A DNA stretch of 64,000 nt from NCBI RefSeq assembly GCF_050908845.1, contig NZ_CP194171.1:2852001-2916000 (forward strand), read 5' to 3'. Both the position numbers and the translations under genes were made by a program. The notes below the pieces were generated by a model that was given only the letters and a program-made list of their open reading frames with translations, ran no database searches and had not been told where the DNA came from. Positions 8,171 to 16,556 of this stretch are shown in pieces. Within the stretch, counting starts at the first letter, position 1; each line of letters opens with the position of its first letter. Origin of the DNA: Marinobacterium_D sp050908845. Its GTDB lineage: Bacteria; Pseudomonadota; Gammaproteobacteria; Pseudomonadales; Balneatricaceae.

Positions 8171-9679
8171 ATGAGCCAATCGCTGACTCGGGCGCTTACG
8201 CGCAACTTTCTGGGCAATTCGCCGGTCTGGTACAAACAGGCCATAGTCGGATTCCTGATACTGAACCCCATTGTTCTTTTTCTGGCGGGCCCGGCCGTAA
8301 CTGGCTGGCTGCTGATTTTCGAATTTATCTTTACGCTGGCTCTGGCGCTTAAGTGCTATCCACTGCAGCCGGGCGGTCTTCTCGCGCTGGAGGCGGTCGT
8401 TATCGGCCTGGCCTCACCCGAGGCCGTCTATCACGAAGTGGAAGGCAACCTTGAGGTTATCCTGCTGCTGATGTTCATGGTGGCCGGTATCTTCTTTATG
8501 AAGAGCATGCTGCTCTGGGTGTTCACCCGCATCCTGCTGAAGGTCAGATCCAAGTCGGTACTGGCTATTCTGTTCTCGCTGTCATCCGCGTTCCTGTCTG
8601 CGTTTCTCGATGCATTAACCGTTACCGCTGTACTGATCAGTGTCGGTGTGGGTTTTTACGCCGTTTACCACCAGGTCGCATCGGGCAAGCAGATGGGTCA
8701 GGGTGGGCACGACCATTCAAACGACCAGCATATTCTTGAGGAAAAACGCCAGGACCTGGAGTCTTTCCGTGCCTTCCTGCGCAGCCTGCTGATGCATGGC
8801 GCCGTGGGTACGGCGCTTGGCGGCGTCTGCACCCTGGTGGGCGAGCCACAGAACCTGTTGATCGCCCAAAAGGCGGGCTGGGATTTCGTCCAGTTTTTCC
8901 AGCTGATGGCGCCGATCACCATGCCGGTGCTGGCCTCAGGCATAGTGACCTGCCTGCTGCTGGAAAAGACCGGCACCTTCGGCTACGGCGGCAAGCTGCC
9001 CTCTTCCGTGCGCAAGATCCTGCTTGAACACGCCCAGGAGCAGGATAAAAAACGTACCGTACGGGATACCGTCATCCTGATCGTCCAGATCCTCGTTGCG
9101 CTGTTCCTGGTGCTTGCCCTCGCCTTCCACCTGGCCGAAGTCGGTCTGATCGGCTTGACGGTAATCATCCTGCTGACGGCACTGAACGGCGTTACCGAGG
9201 AGCACCAGATCGGCAAAGCGTTCGAGGAAGCCCTGCCGTTTACGGCGCTGCTGGTGGTGTTTTTCGCCATCGTCTCGGTGATTCACGAACAGCATCTGTT
9301 CCAGCCGATCATCCACTCGGTACTGGCACTGAAAGAGTCACAGCAGCCCGGCGTGTTTTTCATCGCCAACGGCTTGCTCTCTGCGATCAGCGATAACGTG
9401 TTTGTGGCGACGGTTTATATCAACGAGGTGGTCGGTGCGCTCAACAAGGGTGAGATCAGCCGCGAGCACTTCGACAGCCTGGCGATCGCCATCAATACCG
9501 GAACCAATATTCCCAGTGTGGCAACCCCCAATGGCCAGGCCGCCTTCCTGTTCCTACTGACCTCGGCGCTGGCGCCGCTGATTCGTCTTTCGTACGGACG
9601 CATGGTCTGGATGGCACTGCCTTATACGCTGGTAATGAGCAGCGTGGCGCTGGTGATGGTGCTGATCAACCTGCACTGA
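8171..9679 (+). CDS. nhaB: Sodium/proton antiporter NhaB
   Basis: Inner-membrane antiporter that expels Na+ in exchange for protons, a key function in salty habitats. The protein is hydrophobic throughout, with FIFTLALALKCYPLQPGGLL and SAFLDALTVTAVLISVGVGF matching NhaB family blocks. I chose the ATG at 8171 (MSQSLTRALTRNFLGNSP): it gives 502 residues, close to the about 500 of Pseudomonas NhaB, and AGGAAC lies 10 bp upstream. An in-frame ATG at 8138 would add 11 residues. The gene is monocistronic, and its 3' end faces the repeat element at 9695. Confidence 0.95.
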   Translation: MSQSLTRALTRNFLGNSPVWYKQAIVGFLILNPIVLFLAGPAVTGWLLIFEFIFTLALALKCYPLQPGGLLALEAVVIGLASPEAVYHEVEGNLEVILLLMFMVAGIFFMKSMLLWVFTRILLKVRSKSVLAILFSLSSAFLSAFLDALTVTAVLISVGVGFYAVYHQVASGKQMGQGGHDHSNDQHILEEKRQDLESFRAFLRSLLMHGAVGTALGGVCTLVGEPQNLLIAQKAGWDFVQFFQLMAPITMPVLASGIVTCLLLEKTGTFGYGGKLPSSVRKILLEHAQEQDKKRTVRDTVILIVQILVALFLVLALAFHLAEVGLIGLTVIILLTALNGVTEEHQIGKAFEEALPFTALLVVFFAIVSVIHEQHLFQPIIHSVLALKESQQPGVFFIANGLLSAISDNVFVATVYINEVVGALNKGEISREHFDSLAIAINTGTNIPSVATPNGQAAFLFLLTSALAPLIRLSYGRMVWMALPYTLVMSSVALVMVLINLH

Positions 9680-9694
9680 TCGCGCAGCGGTTAG

Positions 9695-9961
9695 GTAACA
9701 AGCCGCCTGCATAGCAGGTGGCTTTGCATGAAGCTCCCTTTAAGGGAGCCTGGGTAGGCCCACCGACTAATGCTGGGATCACCCCTATCCGCTTACTTTT
9801 CGCGGCCTGTTTCGGCTGCTGCCGAGCAAAGGGGATGGATTGCTGCGCTCAGGCCGCCATGAGACATCGAGCCCTGTCTTCACCAAGGCACCAGACAAGC
9901 CTAGCCTCGATTAGCCGATCAACACCTCCATAGGAGGTGGTTTAAGAGCGACAACAAAAAA
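9695..9961 (+). repeat. Dispersed hairpin-rich element, short copy (about 267 bp)
   Basis: This fills most of the gap between the convergent genes nhaB and dnaQ and is a close relative of 20329-20782. The similarity starts around GTAACAAGCC and ends at an A6 run (9956-9961). It contains a left hairpin with an 8-bp stem and ATA loop (9703-9721), a second hairpin with a 7-bp stem (9733-9749), a CGGC-TGCT-GCCG hairpin near 9812-9824, an 8-bp long-range pairing GCGGCCTG (9802-9809) with CAGGCCGC (9850-9857), and a right hairpin (9923-9939). No transposase or clear target duplication is present. It could be a non-autonomous mobile element, a structured RNA, or both. Strand is arbitrary. Confidence 0.85.
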
Positions 9962-9987
9962 GCGGGCCTGAAGAAGCCCGCTTTTTT
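9956..9987. terminator. Bidirectional rho-independent terminator between nhaB and dnaQ
   Basis: The stem AGCGGGC/GCCCGCT (9961-9967 with 9976-9982) is flanked by A6 on the left and T6 on the right, so it can work for both convergent genes. The A run is also the right end of the repeat element. Confidence 0.9.
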
Positions 9988-10021
9988 CTTGCCCGTCGCT
10001 TTGCCAGCAGTGGTATCTGGG

Positions 10022-10759
10022 TCAACCCTGGCCTGGTTCACCGCCGTTGAGCTGCTCCCGCCAGAGACACTGGCCGCCGGCTTTTTTATCCAGCAGATCG
10101 AGAAACGCTTCGTGAGCCGCCAGGTCCTCCTCGCAGGCCTTCGGCACCGGCAGATCGAAGGCATCCGCCACTCTGCGGATCGCCTCGCCACCCCCGCCTT
10201 CACCATCCGCACCATCCTGGCCCAGCTGTAGCGATGTCTGACCGCCGGTCAGTGCCAGGTAGACTTCGGCAAGGATCTCGGAGTCCAGCAGTGCGCCGTG
10301 CAGCTCACGGTGCGAGTTATCGATCTCGTAACGGCGGCACAGTGCGTCCAGGTTGACCTTGGAACCCGGGTGCTTGCGGCGGGCGATCTGCAACGAGTCG
10401 GTGACCTTGCAGATATCGGCGATACGCTCCGCATAGCCGTTGCGCTCCAGCTCCGTGTCGAGGAACCCCACGTCGAACGCCGCGTTATGGATGATCAGCT
10501 CGGCGCCGCGCACAAACTCGAGGAATTCGCCCGCCACATCGGCAAAAGAGGGTTTATCGGCAAGAAACTCGTTGGAGATACCATGCACCTCCATCGCCTC
10601 GGCATCCACTTCGCGATCGGGACGGATGTACTGGTGATAGTGGTTGCCGGTGAGCTTGCGGCGCTCCATCTCAACACAACCGATCTCGATGATGTTGTGG
10701 CCTTCGCCGGGCTCAAGACCGGTGGTCTCGGTATCCAGTACGATCTGACGGCTGCTCAT
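10022..10759 (-). CDS. dnaQ: DNA polymerase III epsilon subunit (3'-5' proofreading exonuclease)
   Basis: Proofreading subunit of the replicative polymerase core. The exonuclease motifs are clear: Exo I DTETTGLEPG (about 9-18), Exo II HNAAFDVGFLDTELE (about 97-111) and the Exo III region ELHGALLDSEILAEVYLAL (about 152-170). The tail beyond residue 180 is the variable region that binds the alpha subunit. At 245 residues the length is normal. Its start overlaps the rnhA stop by 4 bp, so the two are coupled; in E. coli they are adjacent but divergent. Confidence 0.96.
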   Translation of the reverse strand: MSSRQIVLDTETTGLEPGEGHNIIEIGCVEMERRKLTGNHYHQYIRPDREVDAEAMEVHGISNEFLADKPSFADVAGEFLEFVRGAELIIHNAAFDVGFLDTELERNGYAERIADICKVTDSLQIARRKHPGSKVNLDALCRRYEIDNSHRELHGALLDSEILAEVYLALTGGQTSLQLGQDGADGEGGGGEAIRRVADAFDLPVPKACEEDLAAHEAFLDLLDKKAGGQCLWREQLNGGEPGQG

Positions 10760-11196
10760 GCTTTACCAAACTCCTCAACACCTTTGTTCGCCAGTTGGTC
10801 GGCGCGCTCATTTTCCGGGTGACCGCTGTGCCCCTTGACCCAGTGCCACTCGATATCATGCTGGGTAACCAGCTTATCGAGCCGCTGCCAGAGCTCAACG
10901 TTTTTAACCGGCTGTTTCGATGCGGTCTTCCAGCCTTTGCGTTTCCAGCCGTCGATCCATTCAGTGATGCCCTTGCGCAGGTACTGGGAATCGGTGGTCA
11001 ATTTCACTTTGCAACGCTGATTCAGTGCTGCCAATGCCTCGATCGCCGCGGTCATTTCCATGCGATTATTGGTCGTGTCCGGTGCCCCGCCATACAGTTC
11101 TTTCTCATGACCGCCACTGCGCAACACCGCACCCCAGCCGCCGGGCCCCGGATTGCCCTTGCAGGCGCCGTCGGTATAGATCTCAACCTCTTTCAA
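10756..11196 (-). CDS. rnhA: Ribonuclease HI
   Basis: Degrades RNA in RNA:DNA hybrids. It begins MKEVEIYTDGACKGNPGPGG with the first catalytic aspartate in YTDGAC. The NNRMEMTAAIEAL block holds the catalytic glutamate, and LTTDSQYLRKGI holds the next aspartate. At 146 residues it is family length. It lies between the methyltransferase gene (29 bp upstream) and dnaQ (4-bp overlap) in one minus-strand operon. Confidence 0.97.
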   Translation of the reverse strand: MKEVEIYTDGACKGNPGPGGWGAVLRSGGHEKELYGGAPDTTNNRMEMTAAIEALAALNQRCKVKLTTDSQYLRKGITEWIDGWKRKGWKTASKQPVKNVELWQRLDKLVTQHDIEWHWVKGHSGHPENERADQLANKGVEEFGKA

Positions 11197-11225
11197 ATCG
11201 TCTCAGTCCTTCACTCTTCCAGTCG

Positions 11226-12002
11226 TCAGCGTTTGTTGCGCTGCAGATGCCCCCGCGCAGTGGGCTTGGGCTCAATAACAGGCAGGTTAATCAATTTTCT
11301 TCGCCAGGGGCTGCGCAGCGGTGTCATCCCCGGCACGTCCTTTCTGGCCACCACCAGCAGCGCCGCCCCCGATTCCGCCGGTGCCCTTTGCACGAGATGG
11401 CGGATCCAGCCGCAGCGATCCCGGCGCCGCGCACTCTCGAAGGGCGGTGCATACAATCCCGATACGGCTTTTACCTCGGTCAGCTCCAGCAGGCTCAGCC
11501 AGTCCTGCAACCGCCCATGGCGGATAAAATGCGCCAGCCAGGGTACCTGGCGACGGCGTTTAAGCACACGGAACACACCCCAGAGGCTCGCCGGATTGAA
11601 ACCAACAATGACAAGATGGCCACCCGGTCGCAAAACCCGGGCGGCCTCCCTCAATGTCTGGTGGGGATTTTCGGCAAAATCCAGCGCATGGTGCAGCAAA
11701 ACCACATCCATGGACTCACCATCCACCGGGAGTTCATTACTGCGAGCAACGATGGCACGTTTGTCCATGCCCAGCTCCAGCGCCGGTCCCAGCAGTATGC
11801 GATGCGGAACCGGACTCGCCGCAAACATCGGCAGCCGGTTATCCACGCCCACCTGCAACAGGTGGTAACCAAACAGGGTGGGCAGCACCTGCTCGAGCAA
11901 CTTATGTTCCGCCGCAATCAGTTCCTGGCCCAACGGGGAGTCAAACCACTCCTTGAGGGCCGGCATGAGTTCAGAAACCTGCGGTGGCTGTTGAAACGTC
12001 AT
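11226..12002 (-). CDS. Class I SAM-dependent methyltransferase
   Basis: A 258-residue methyltransferase of the Methyltransf_11 type. MDVVLLHHALDF and VLRPGGHLVIVGFNP are typical post-motif I sequences of the Rossmann fold. The substrate is not evident. Genes of this kind are regularly found between gloB and rnhA/dnaQ in gammaproteobacteria, and this one heads the same minus-strand operon. It is divergent from gloB. The ribosome site is weak. Confidence 0.85.
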   Translation of the reverse strand: MTFQQPPQVSELMPALKEWFDSPLGQELIAAEHKLLEQVLPTLFGYHLLQVGVDNRLPMFAASPVPHRILLGPALELGMDKRAIVARSNELPVDGESMDVVLLHHALDFAENPHQTLREAARVLRPGGHLVIVGFNPASLWGVFRVLKRRRQVPWLAHFIRHGRLQDWLSLLELTEVKAVSGLYAPPFESARRRDRCGWIRHLVQRAPAESGAALLVVARKDVPGMTPLRSPWRRKLINLPVIEPKPTARGHLQRNKR

Positions 12003-12084
12003 ATTTTCTTAGGTTCCGAGGAGACACACTGTGCCGGCCAGGATTAAAGACGCTTAATATGCACCGGCATTATAAAGTACCCTG

Positions 12085-12112
12085 TTGCCAGGCTGTACCC
12101 GGAAGATACAGT
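12085..12112 (+). promoter_or_regulatory. Candidate sigma70 promoter of gloB
   Basis: A TTGCCA box (12085-12090) is followed after 16 bp by TACAGT (12107-12112), about 41 bp before the gloB start. Moderate match only. Confidence 0.35.
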
Positions 12113-12153
12113 AGACACTATCTGCAAACCTATTGAAAAAAAGAGGCCTGCCT

Positions 12154-12927
12154 ATGTTCAGTGTAACGCCGATTCCCGCCTTTCAGGATAATTACATCTG
12201 GGCGCTGCAGGGATCGACACCCGGTGAGATAGCCGTCGTTGACCCCGGCGACGCTGCGCCAGTGCTCACCTACCTGAAGGAGAACAACCTCAAACTGGCG
12301 GCTATTCTTATCACCCATCACCACCAGGATCACACAGGTGGTGTGAAAGCGCTGCTGCAGGCACAGGATGTTCCGGTATTCGGGCCGGCCAATTCACCTT
12401 TTCAGGGTATCACCGCTCCACTTGAGCACAACAGCGAGATCACACTGCTTGGCAACCGCCTGCGGGTGAATGCGGTACCTGCTCACACTCTCGACCATAT
12501 CAGCTATTTTCAGCCGGACGACCAACCGCAACTGTTCTGTGGCGACACCCTGTTTCTTGCCGGCTGTGGCCGCCTGTTCGAAGGCACTGCGGAGCAACTG
12601 CTTGCAGCGATGAACTACTTCAAATCACTGCCGGCACAGACGCGGGTCTACTGCACCCACGAATACTCGCTCGCCAACCTGAGATTCGCCGCCGCGGTAG
12701 AGCCGGATAACCAGCAGATCCAGGAGACAACCCAGCGCTGCCAGACACTCCGGGAGCAAGGCACTCCCACCCTGCCTTCAAGTCTGGATCAGGAACTGAA
12801 AATCAATCCATTCATGCGTTCCACCGAGGCATCGGTTGCCACAGCGGCCGAACAGCATAGCGGTAACGCCCTCGCGTCAGAAGTCGAAGTGCTGGCTGCG
12901 TTGCGCAGCTGGAAGGACCAGTTCTAA
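12154..12927 (+). CDS. gloB: Hydroxyacylglutathione hydrolase (glyoxalase II)
   Basis: Second glyoxalase step: hydrolyses S-lactoylglutathione to lactate and glutathione in the cytoplasm. The metallo-beta-lactamase metal motif reads THHHQDHTGG (about 51-60), and further metal ligands are in the VPAHTLDHISYF and FCGDTLF blocks. The start MFSVTPIPAFQDNYIW matches the family N-terminus and has AGAGG 7 bp upstream; an ATG 21 bp earlier is less likely. The 257-residue length is normal. Confidence 0.95.
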   Translation: MFSVTPIPAFQDNYIWALQGSTPGEIAVVDPGDAAPVLTYLKENNLKLAAILITHHHQDHTGGVKALLQAQDVPVFGPANSPFQGITAPLEHNSEITLLGNRLRVNAVPAHTLDHISYFQPDDQPQLFCGDTLFLAGCGRLFEGTAEQLLAAMNYFKSLPAQTRVYCTHEYSLANLRFAAAVEPDNQQIQETTQRCQTLREQGTPTLPSSLDQELKINPFMRSTEASVATAAEQHSGNALASEVEVLAALRSWKDQF

Positions 12928-12984
12928 CCGGATCACCGGCCCCGCCCAAGCACCGCAACAGGGATCTGGATCAACTCTGTTTCA

Positions 12985-13014
12985 AACAGGCCGCGCCAAA
13001 GTGGCCTGTTATTT
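12985..13014 (+). terminator. Weak terminator-like hairpin after gloB
   Basis: AACAGGCC (12985-12992) pairs with GGCCTGTT (13003-13010), followed by only ATTT. It is a plausible but weak terminator for gloB. Confidence 0.4.
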
Positions 13015-13044
13015 GACCCACCCAACACACCCCCATAAAATGCG

Positions 13045-13063
13045 ACGCAATTTTTTGCGTTTT
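13045..13063 (+). promoter_or_regulatory. Hairpin with T-tract in the mltD leader
   Basis: ACGCAA and TTGCGT form a perfect 6-bp stem around a TTTT loop and are followed by TTT. It ends 2 bp before the mltD ribosome site AGGGAG (13065-13070). It could be an attenuator or the end of an upstream transcript. Confidence 0.35.
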
Positions 13064-13077
13064 CAGGGAGTTGGCAC

Positions 13078-14445
13078 GTGGGGCCGAATCTAAGTCGTAT
13101 CGTTGTCGCCGTGTCGCTCGGCCTTATTATCACCGGATGTCAAACAGCAAACATTCAACCCCAGAGTCAATCAACCACCATCAGTCCGACTCAGGAAACC
13201 AGTGTTCAGGACCTGGCCCGCTGGCGCTCAGACCACCGGAACACCGTCAAAGCACCGCCTGAGCCGGAAGTTGCGAAGGACCTCTGGTCACTCACCCGCA
13301 ACCACCTGGAGCTGGAACCCGGGATTGACCAGCCAAGGGTCGATAAACTGCTGGACTGGTACCGCAGCCACGACAGTTTTATCCGTCACGCCTCTGACCG
13401 CGCCACCCTGTATTACCATTACGTCCTCACCGAGGTGTTGAAGCGGGATATGCCCGCCGAAGTGGCCCTGCTGCCTTTCATCGAAAGCGGCTACAACCCG
13501 CTCGCGGTATCACCAAGCAAAGCCGCCGGTGCCTGGCAGTTCATTCCAAGTACCGCCCGCTTGTTTAACCTGAAGGAAAACTGGTGGTATGACGGCCGTC
13601 GTGACATCGTCGCCTCGACCGATGCCGCACTGGATTACCTGCAATACCTGAACGATCGCTTCGACGGCGACTGGCTACTCTCCTTTGCAGCCTACAACTG
13701 TGGCGAAGGCTGCGTTTCGCGGGCCGTTAAACGCAACCTCAAGGCCGGCAAGGCGGGTGATTACTGGTCGCTTTCCCTGCCCCGGGAAACCCAGCGGTAC
13801 GTACCCAAGCTGATCGCCGTCGCTCGCCTGGTGAAAAACGCGCCGCAGTACAATATCGATCTACCGGCCATGCCCAACACCCCCTACTTTGAGGTGGTGA
13901 CTGTCGACAGCCAGCTGGAACTGAACAAAGCCGCCAGTATGGCCGGGATCGACCTCGCCACACTGAAAAAGCTGAATCCCGGCTTCAAACAGTGGGCAAC
14001 GGACCCGGAAGGTCCTCACCGGCTGCTTGTCCCCGTGGCCAGCGCCCAGCGCTTCACCACCGCGCTGACCCAGACGCCGCCCGGCGAACGCGTCAGCTGG
14101 ACCCGTTACGCCATCCGTCGCGGCGACACCCTTTCCCGGATAGCGAGCCAGTTCGATACCACGGTGAGCGCCATCCGCACCAGCAACAGGCTCACGTCAA
14201 ACCGGATCCGCGCAGGAAAAACCCTGCTGATCCCGACCCAGCCGGGCAAAAGCGCTGCCGCCGTGGCGAGTGCCGGCGACAAGCGTGTCCACACCGTCAG
14301 GAACGGCGACAACCTGTGGAAGATCGCACGGCGCTATGGCGTCAGTGCCGATCAACTGGCAGACTGGAACCGGATCAGCGATGCCCGCACCCTGCGTCCG
14401 GGCCAGGACCTGATTTTGTATTCCGACAGTCAGAACCCGGGTTAA
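13078..14445 (+). CDS. mltD: Membrane-bound lytic murein transglycosylase D
   Basis: Outer-membrane lipoprotein that cleaves peptidoglycan glycan strands. A lipoprotein signal ends with the lipobox ITGC (Cys21). The SLT domain has the catalytic glutamate in LLPFIESGYNP (about 135), followed by AAGAWQFIPSTA. Two LysM peptidoglycan-binding domains lie at about 340-385 and 400-447. It starts at GTG 13078-13080 with AGGGAG upstream. The length of 455 residues matches E. coli MltD. The small gene at 14450 follows 4 bp later. Confidence 0.95.
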   Translation: MGPNLSRIVVAVSLGLIITGCQTANIQPQSQSTTISPTQETSVQDLARWRSDHRNTVKAPPEPEVAKDLWSLTRNHLELEPGIDQPRVDKLLDWYRSHDSFIRHASDRATLYYHYVLTEVLKRDMPAEVALLPFIESGYNPLAVSPSKAAGAWQFIPSTARLFNLKENWWYDGRRDIVASTDAALDYLQYLNDRFDGDWLLSFAAYNCGEGCVSRAVKRNLKAGKAGDYWSLSLPRETQRYVPKLIAVARLVKNAPQYNIDLPAMPNTPYFEVVTVDSQLELNKAASMAGIDLATLKKLNPGFKQWATDPEGPHRLLVPVASAQRFTTALTQTPPGERVSWTRYAIRRGDTLSRIASQFDTTVSAIRTSNRLTSNRIRAGKTLLIPTQPGKSAAAVASAGDKRVHTVRNGDNLWKIARRYGVSADQLADWNRISDARTLRPGQDLILYSDSQNPG

Positions 14446-14449
14446 TCCT

Positions 14450-14698
14450 TTGGACAGCCTCAGCATCTTCATTATTGTCGTTTCGGTCGCACTGGCGGTG
14501 GCCTTTAAATGGTACCTTTTCCGGCGCATTCAGGGCTGGATCGACAAGGACCTTATAAAGGGCCTTGCCGGCAGCGATACCAGGTTGCACCAGCGACTGA
14601 GCGACGCCGACCGCACCTTCCGCGCCGAAGGGATGAAGCGCACCGAACGCCACAGAAAACTGGAAAGACTTGCCTCCGAGGGCGAACCCGGGCTATAA
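14450..14698 (+). CDS. Small single-pass membrane protein of unknown function
   Basis: An 82-residue protein starting at TTG (14450-14452), 4 bp after mltD. Residues 3-22 form one hydrophobic segment, followed by a charged tail rich in Arg, Lys, Asp and Glu that looks helical or coiled. I do not recognise the family. The position between mltD and the yej transporter and the absence of a competing gene support it, but the TTG start and weak ribosome site lower confidence. Confidence 0.6.
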   Translation: MDSLSIFIIVVSVALAVAFKWYLFRRIQGWIDKDLIKGLAGSDTRLHQRLSDADRTFRAEGMKRTERHRKLERLASEGEPGL

Positions 14699-14750
14699 AC
14701 TGCTGTCTCACCTTGATCGTCCAAGCGGCTGATTTTACAGGGAGAACAAC

Positions 14751-16556
14751 GTGCCTACTGGAAAGATTCGAGCCTTGTTGGCGCCACTGATGCTGGCCGC
14801 CGCATTAAATACCACTGTGTTTGCAGAAACCGCGGACTCACTGCAGCCACAACACGGCATCGCCATGCATGGCGACCTGAAGTACCCATCCGATTTCGAT
14901 CATTTCGACTACGCCAACCCGGACGCGCCCAAAGGCGGCAGTATGCGACGCGCCTCCATCGGCACCTTCGACAGTTTTAACCAGTTCATCATCAAGGGTA
15001 CGCCCGCCGATGGCATCGGCATGATCTACGACTCCCTGACTACCCAGTCCCAGGATGAGCCCTTCTCCGAGTACGGCCTTCTGGCGAAAGCGATCTACCT
15101 GCCGGAGGACCGCCGCTGGATCGAGTTCGAGCTGAATGAAAACGCCCGCTTCAGCGATGGCGAACCGGTACGCGCCGAAGACGTGCAATACACCTTCGAC
15201 CTGCTGCGCGAGCAGGGAAGCCCCTTCTACCGCGCCTATTACGCCGGTATCAGTGCTGTAGAAGCAATTTCCGATACGCGGGTGCGCTTCGAGTTCGGCG
15301 AGACAGAAAACCGCGAACTGCCACTGATCGTCGGCCAGGTGCCGATTCTGCCCAAGCACTACTGGGAAGGGCGAGATTTCACCAAGCCAAGCCTGGATAT
15401 CCCCATTGGCTCCGGTCCCTATGTGATCGACAGTTTTGATGCCGGCCGCTCAATCACCTTCCGGCGTAATCCGGACTACTGGGGCAAGGAGCTGCCGGTT
15501 AACCGGGGACGTTACAACTTCGACCAGATCAGCTACGACTACTATCGCGATGGCACCGTAGCACTGGAAGCGTTCAAGGCCGGTGAATACGACTTCCGCC
15601 AGGAGAACGCGTCCAAGGCCTGGGCCACCGGGTATACCGGCGCTCCCTTTGACGAGGGCCGCATTATCAAGAAAACCATTCATCACCAGAACCCGGCCGG
15701 CATGCAGGCGTTCGTGATGAACACCCGCCGTCCCCTGTTCAGTGACAGCCGGGTACGACAAGCACTGGCGTATGCATTCGATTTCGAGTGGACCAACGAG
15801 AACCTGTTCTACGGCGCCTATACCCGCAGCGACAGTTTCTTCGCCAACTCGGAGATGGCGGCCAGTGAGCTGCCAACAGAGGAAGAGCTGGAAATACTCG
15901 AACCGATCCGTGACCAGGTGCCGCCCGAGGTGTTCACCGAGGTCTATCACGCTCCCCGCACCGACGGTAATGGCCGCATCCGCGGCCAGCTGCGCAAGGC
16001 CCTGCGATTACTCCAGGAAGCCGGCTGGACGCTGGAAGATGGCGTTCTGAAAAATGCCGATGGCGAGCCTTACCAGTTTGAAATTCTGCTGGTACAGAAA
16101 GAGTTCGAACGGGTGGTAGCGCCCTTCATTCGCAACCTGGAGCGCATGGGTATCAGCGTCAATATCCGCGTCGTCGACGTGTCACAATACATCAACCGTA
16201 TCCGCCAGTTCGACTTCGACATGATCGTTGGCGGCTTTGGCCAGTCCACCTCGCCAGGCAACGAGCAGCGCGATTACTGGCACTCATCGATGGCCGACCA
16301 GCCCGGCAGCCGCAACACTATCGGCATCAAGAACCCCGCCGTGGATTATCTGGTCGAGCAGATCATCCAGGCGCCCGATCGCGAACAGCTGGTGCTCAGA
16401 GCCCGAGCGCTGGACCGCGTCCTGCAGTGGAACCATTATGTGATTCCGCAGTACCACATCGCCGCGTTCCGGGTCGCCTACTGGGACAAGTTCGGTATGC
16501 CTGAGATCAACCCGCCCTACGCGCTGGCTGTCGATAGCTGGTGGGCCAAACCCTGA
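14751..16556 (+). CDS. yejA: Periplasmic substrate-binding protein of a Yej-type oligopeptide ABC transporter
   Basis: Family 5 solute-binding protein. Residues 1-25 are a signal peptide ending VFAET. The mature protein begins with HGIAMHGDLKYPSDFDHFDYANPDAPKGG-type sequence, the hallmark of YejA-like proteins, and ends in VDSWWAKP. At 601 residues it is full length. The start is GTG 14751 with GGGAGAAC upstream. YejABEF imports oligopeptides and, in E. coli, microcin C. The stop overlaps the yejB start (TGATG). Confidence 0.9.
   Translation: MPTGKIRALLAPLMLAAALNTTVFAETADSLQPQHGIAMHGDLKYPSDFDHFDYANPDAPKGGSMRRASIGTFDSFNQFIIKGTPADGIGMIYDSLTTQSQDEPFSEYGLLAKAIYLPEDRRWIEFELNENARFSDGEPVRAEDVQYTFDLLREQGSPFYRAYYAGISAVEAISDTRVRFEFGETENRELPLIVGQVPILPKHYWEGRDFTKPSLDIPIGSGPYVIDSFDAGRSITFRRNPDYWGKELPVNRGRYNFDQISYDYYRDGTVALEAFKAGEYDFRQENASKAWATGYTGAPFDEGRIIKKTIHHQNPAGMQAFVMNTRRPLFSDSRVRQALAYAFDFEWTNENLFYGAYTRSDSFFANSEMAASELPTEEELEILEPIRDQVPPEVFTEVYHAPRTDGNGRIRGQLRKALRLLQEAGWTLEDGVLKNADGEPYQFEILLVQKEFERVVAPFIRNLERMGISVNIRVVDVSQYINRIRQFDFDMIVGGFGQSTSPGNEQRDYWHSSMADQPGSRNTIGIKNPAVDYLVEQIIQAPDREQLVLRARALDRVLQWNHYVIPQYHIAAFRVAYWDKFGMPEINPPYALAVDSWWAKP

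Noticed and set aside
9718..9933. 71-codon ORF (MALHEAPFKGAWV...) in the short element copy and its 66-codon relative at 20352-20552
   Set aside because: They start alike only because the underlying DNA repeat is alike. The frames diverge at the module boundary, use GTG starts inside a hairpin, and end differently; no protein family is recognisable.
9695..9961. CRISPR array suggested by repeated small hairpins with ATA loops
   Set aside because: Only two or three hairpins per copy, unequal spacing and no cas genes. The hairpins are not identical direct repeats with uniform spacers.
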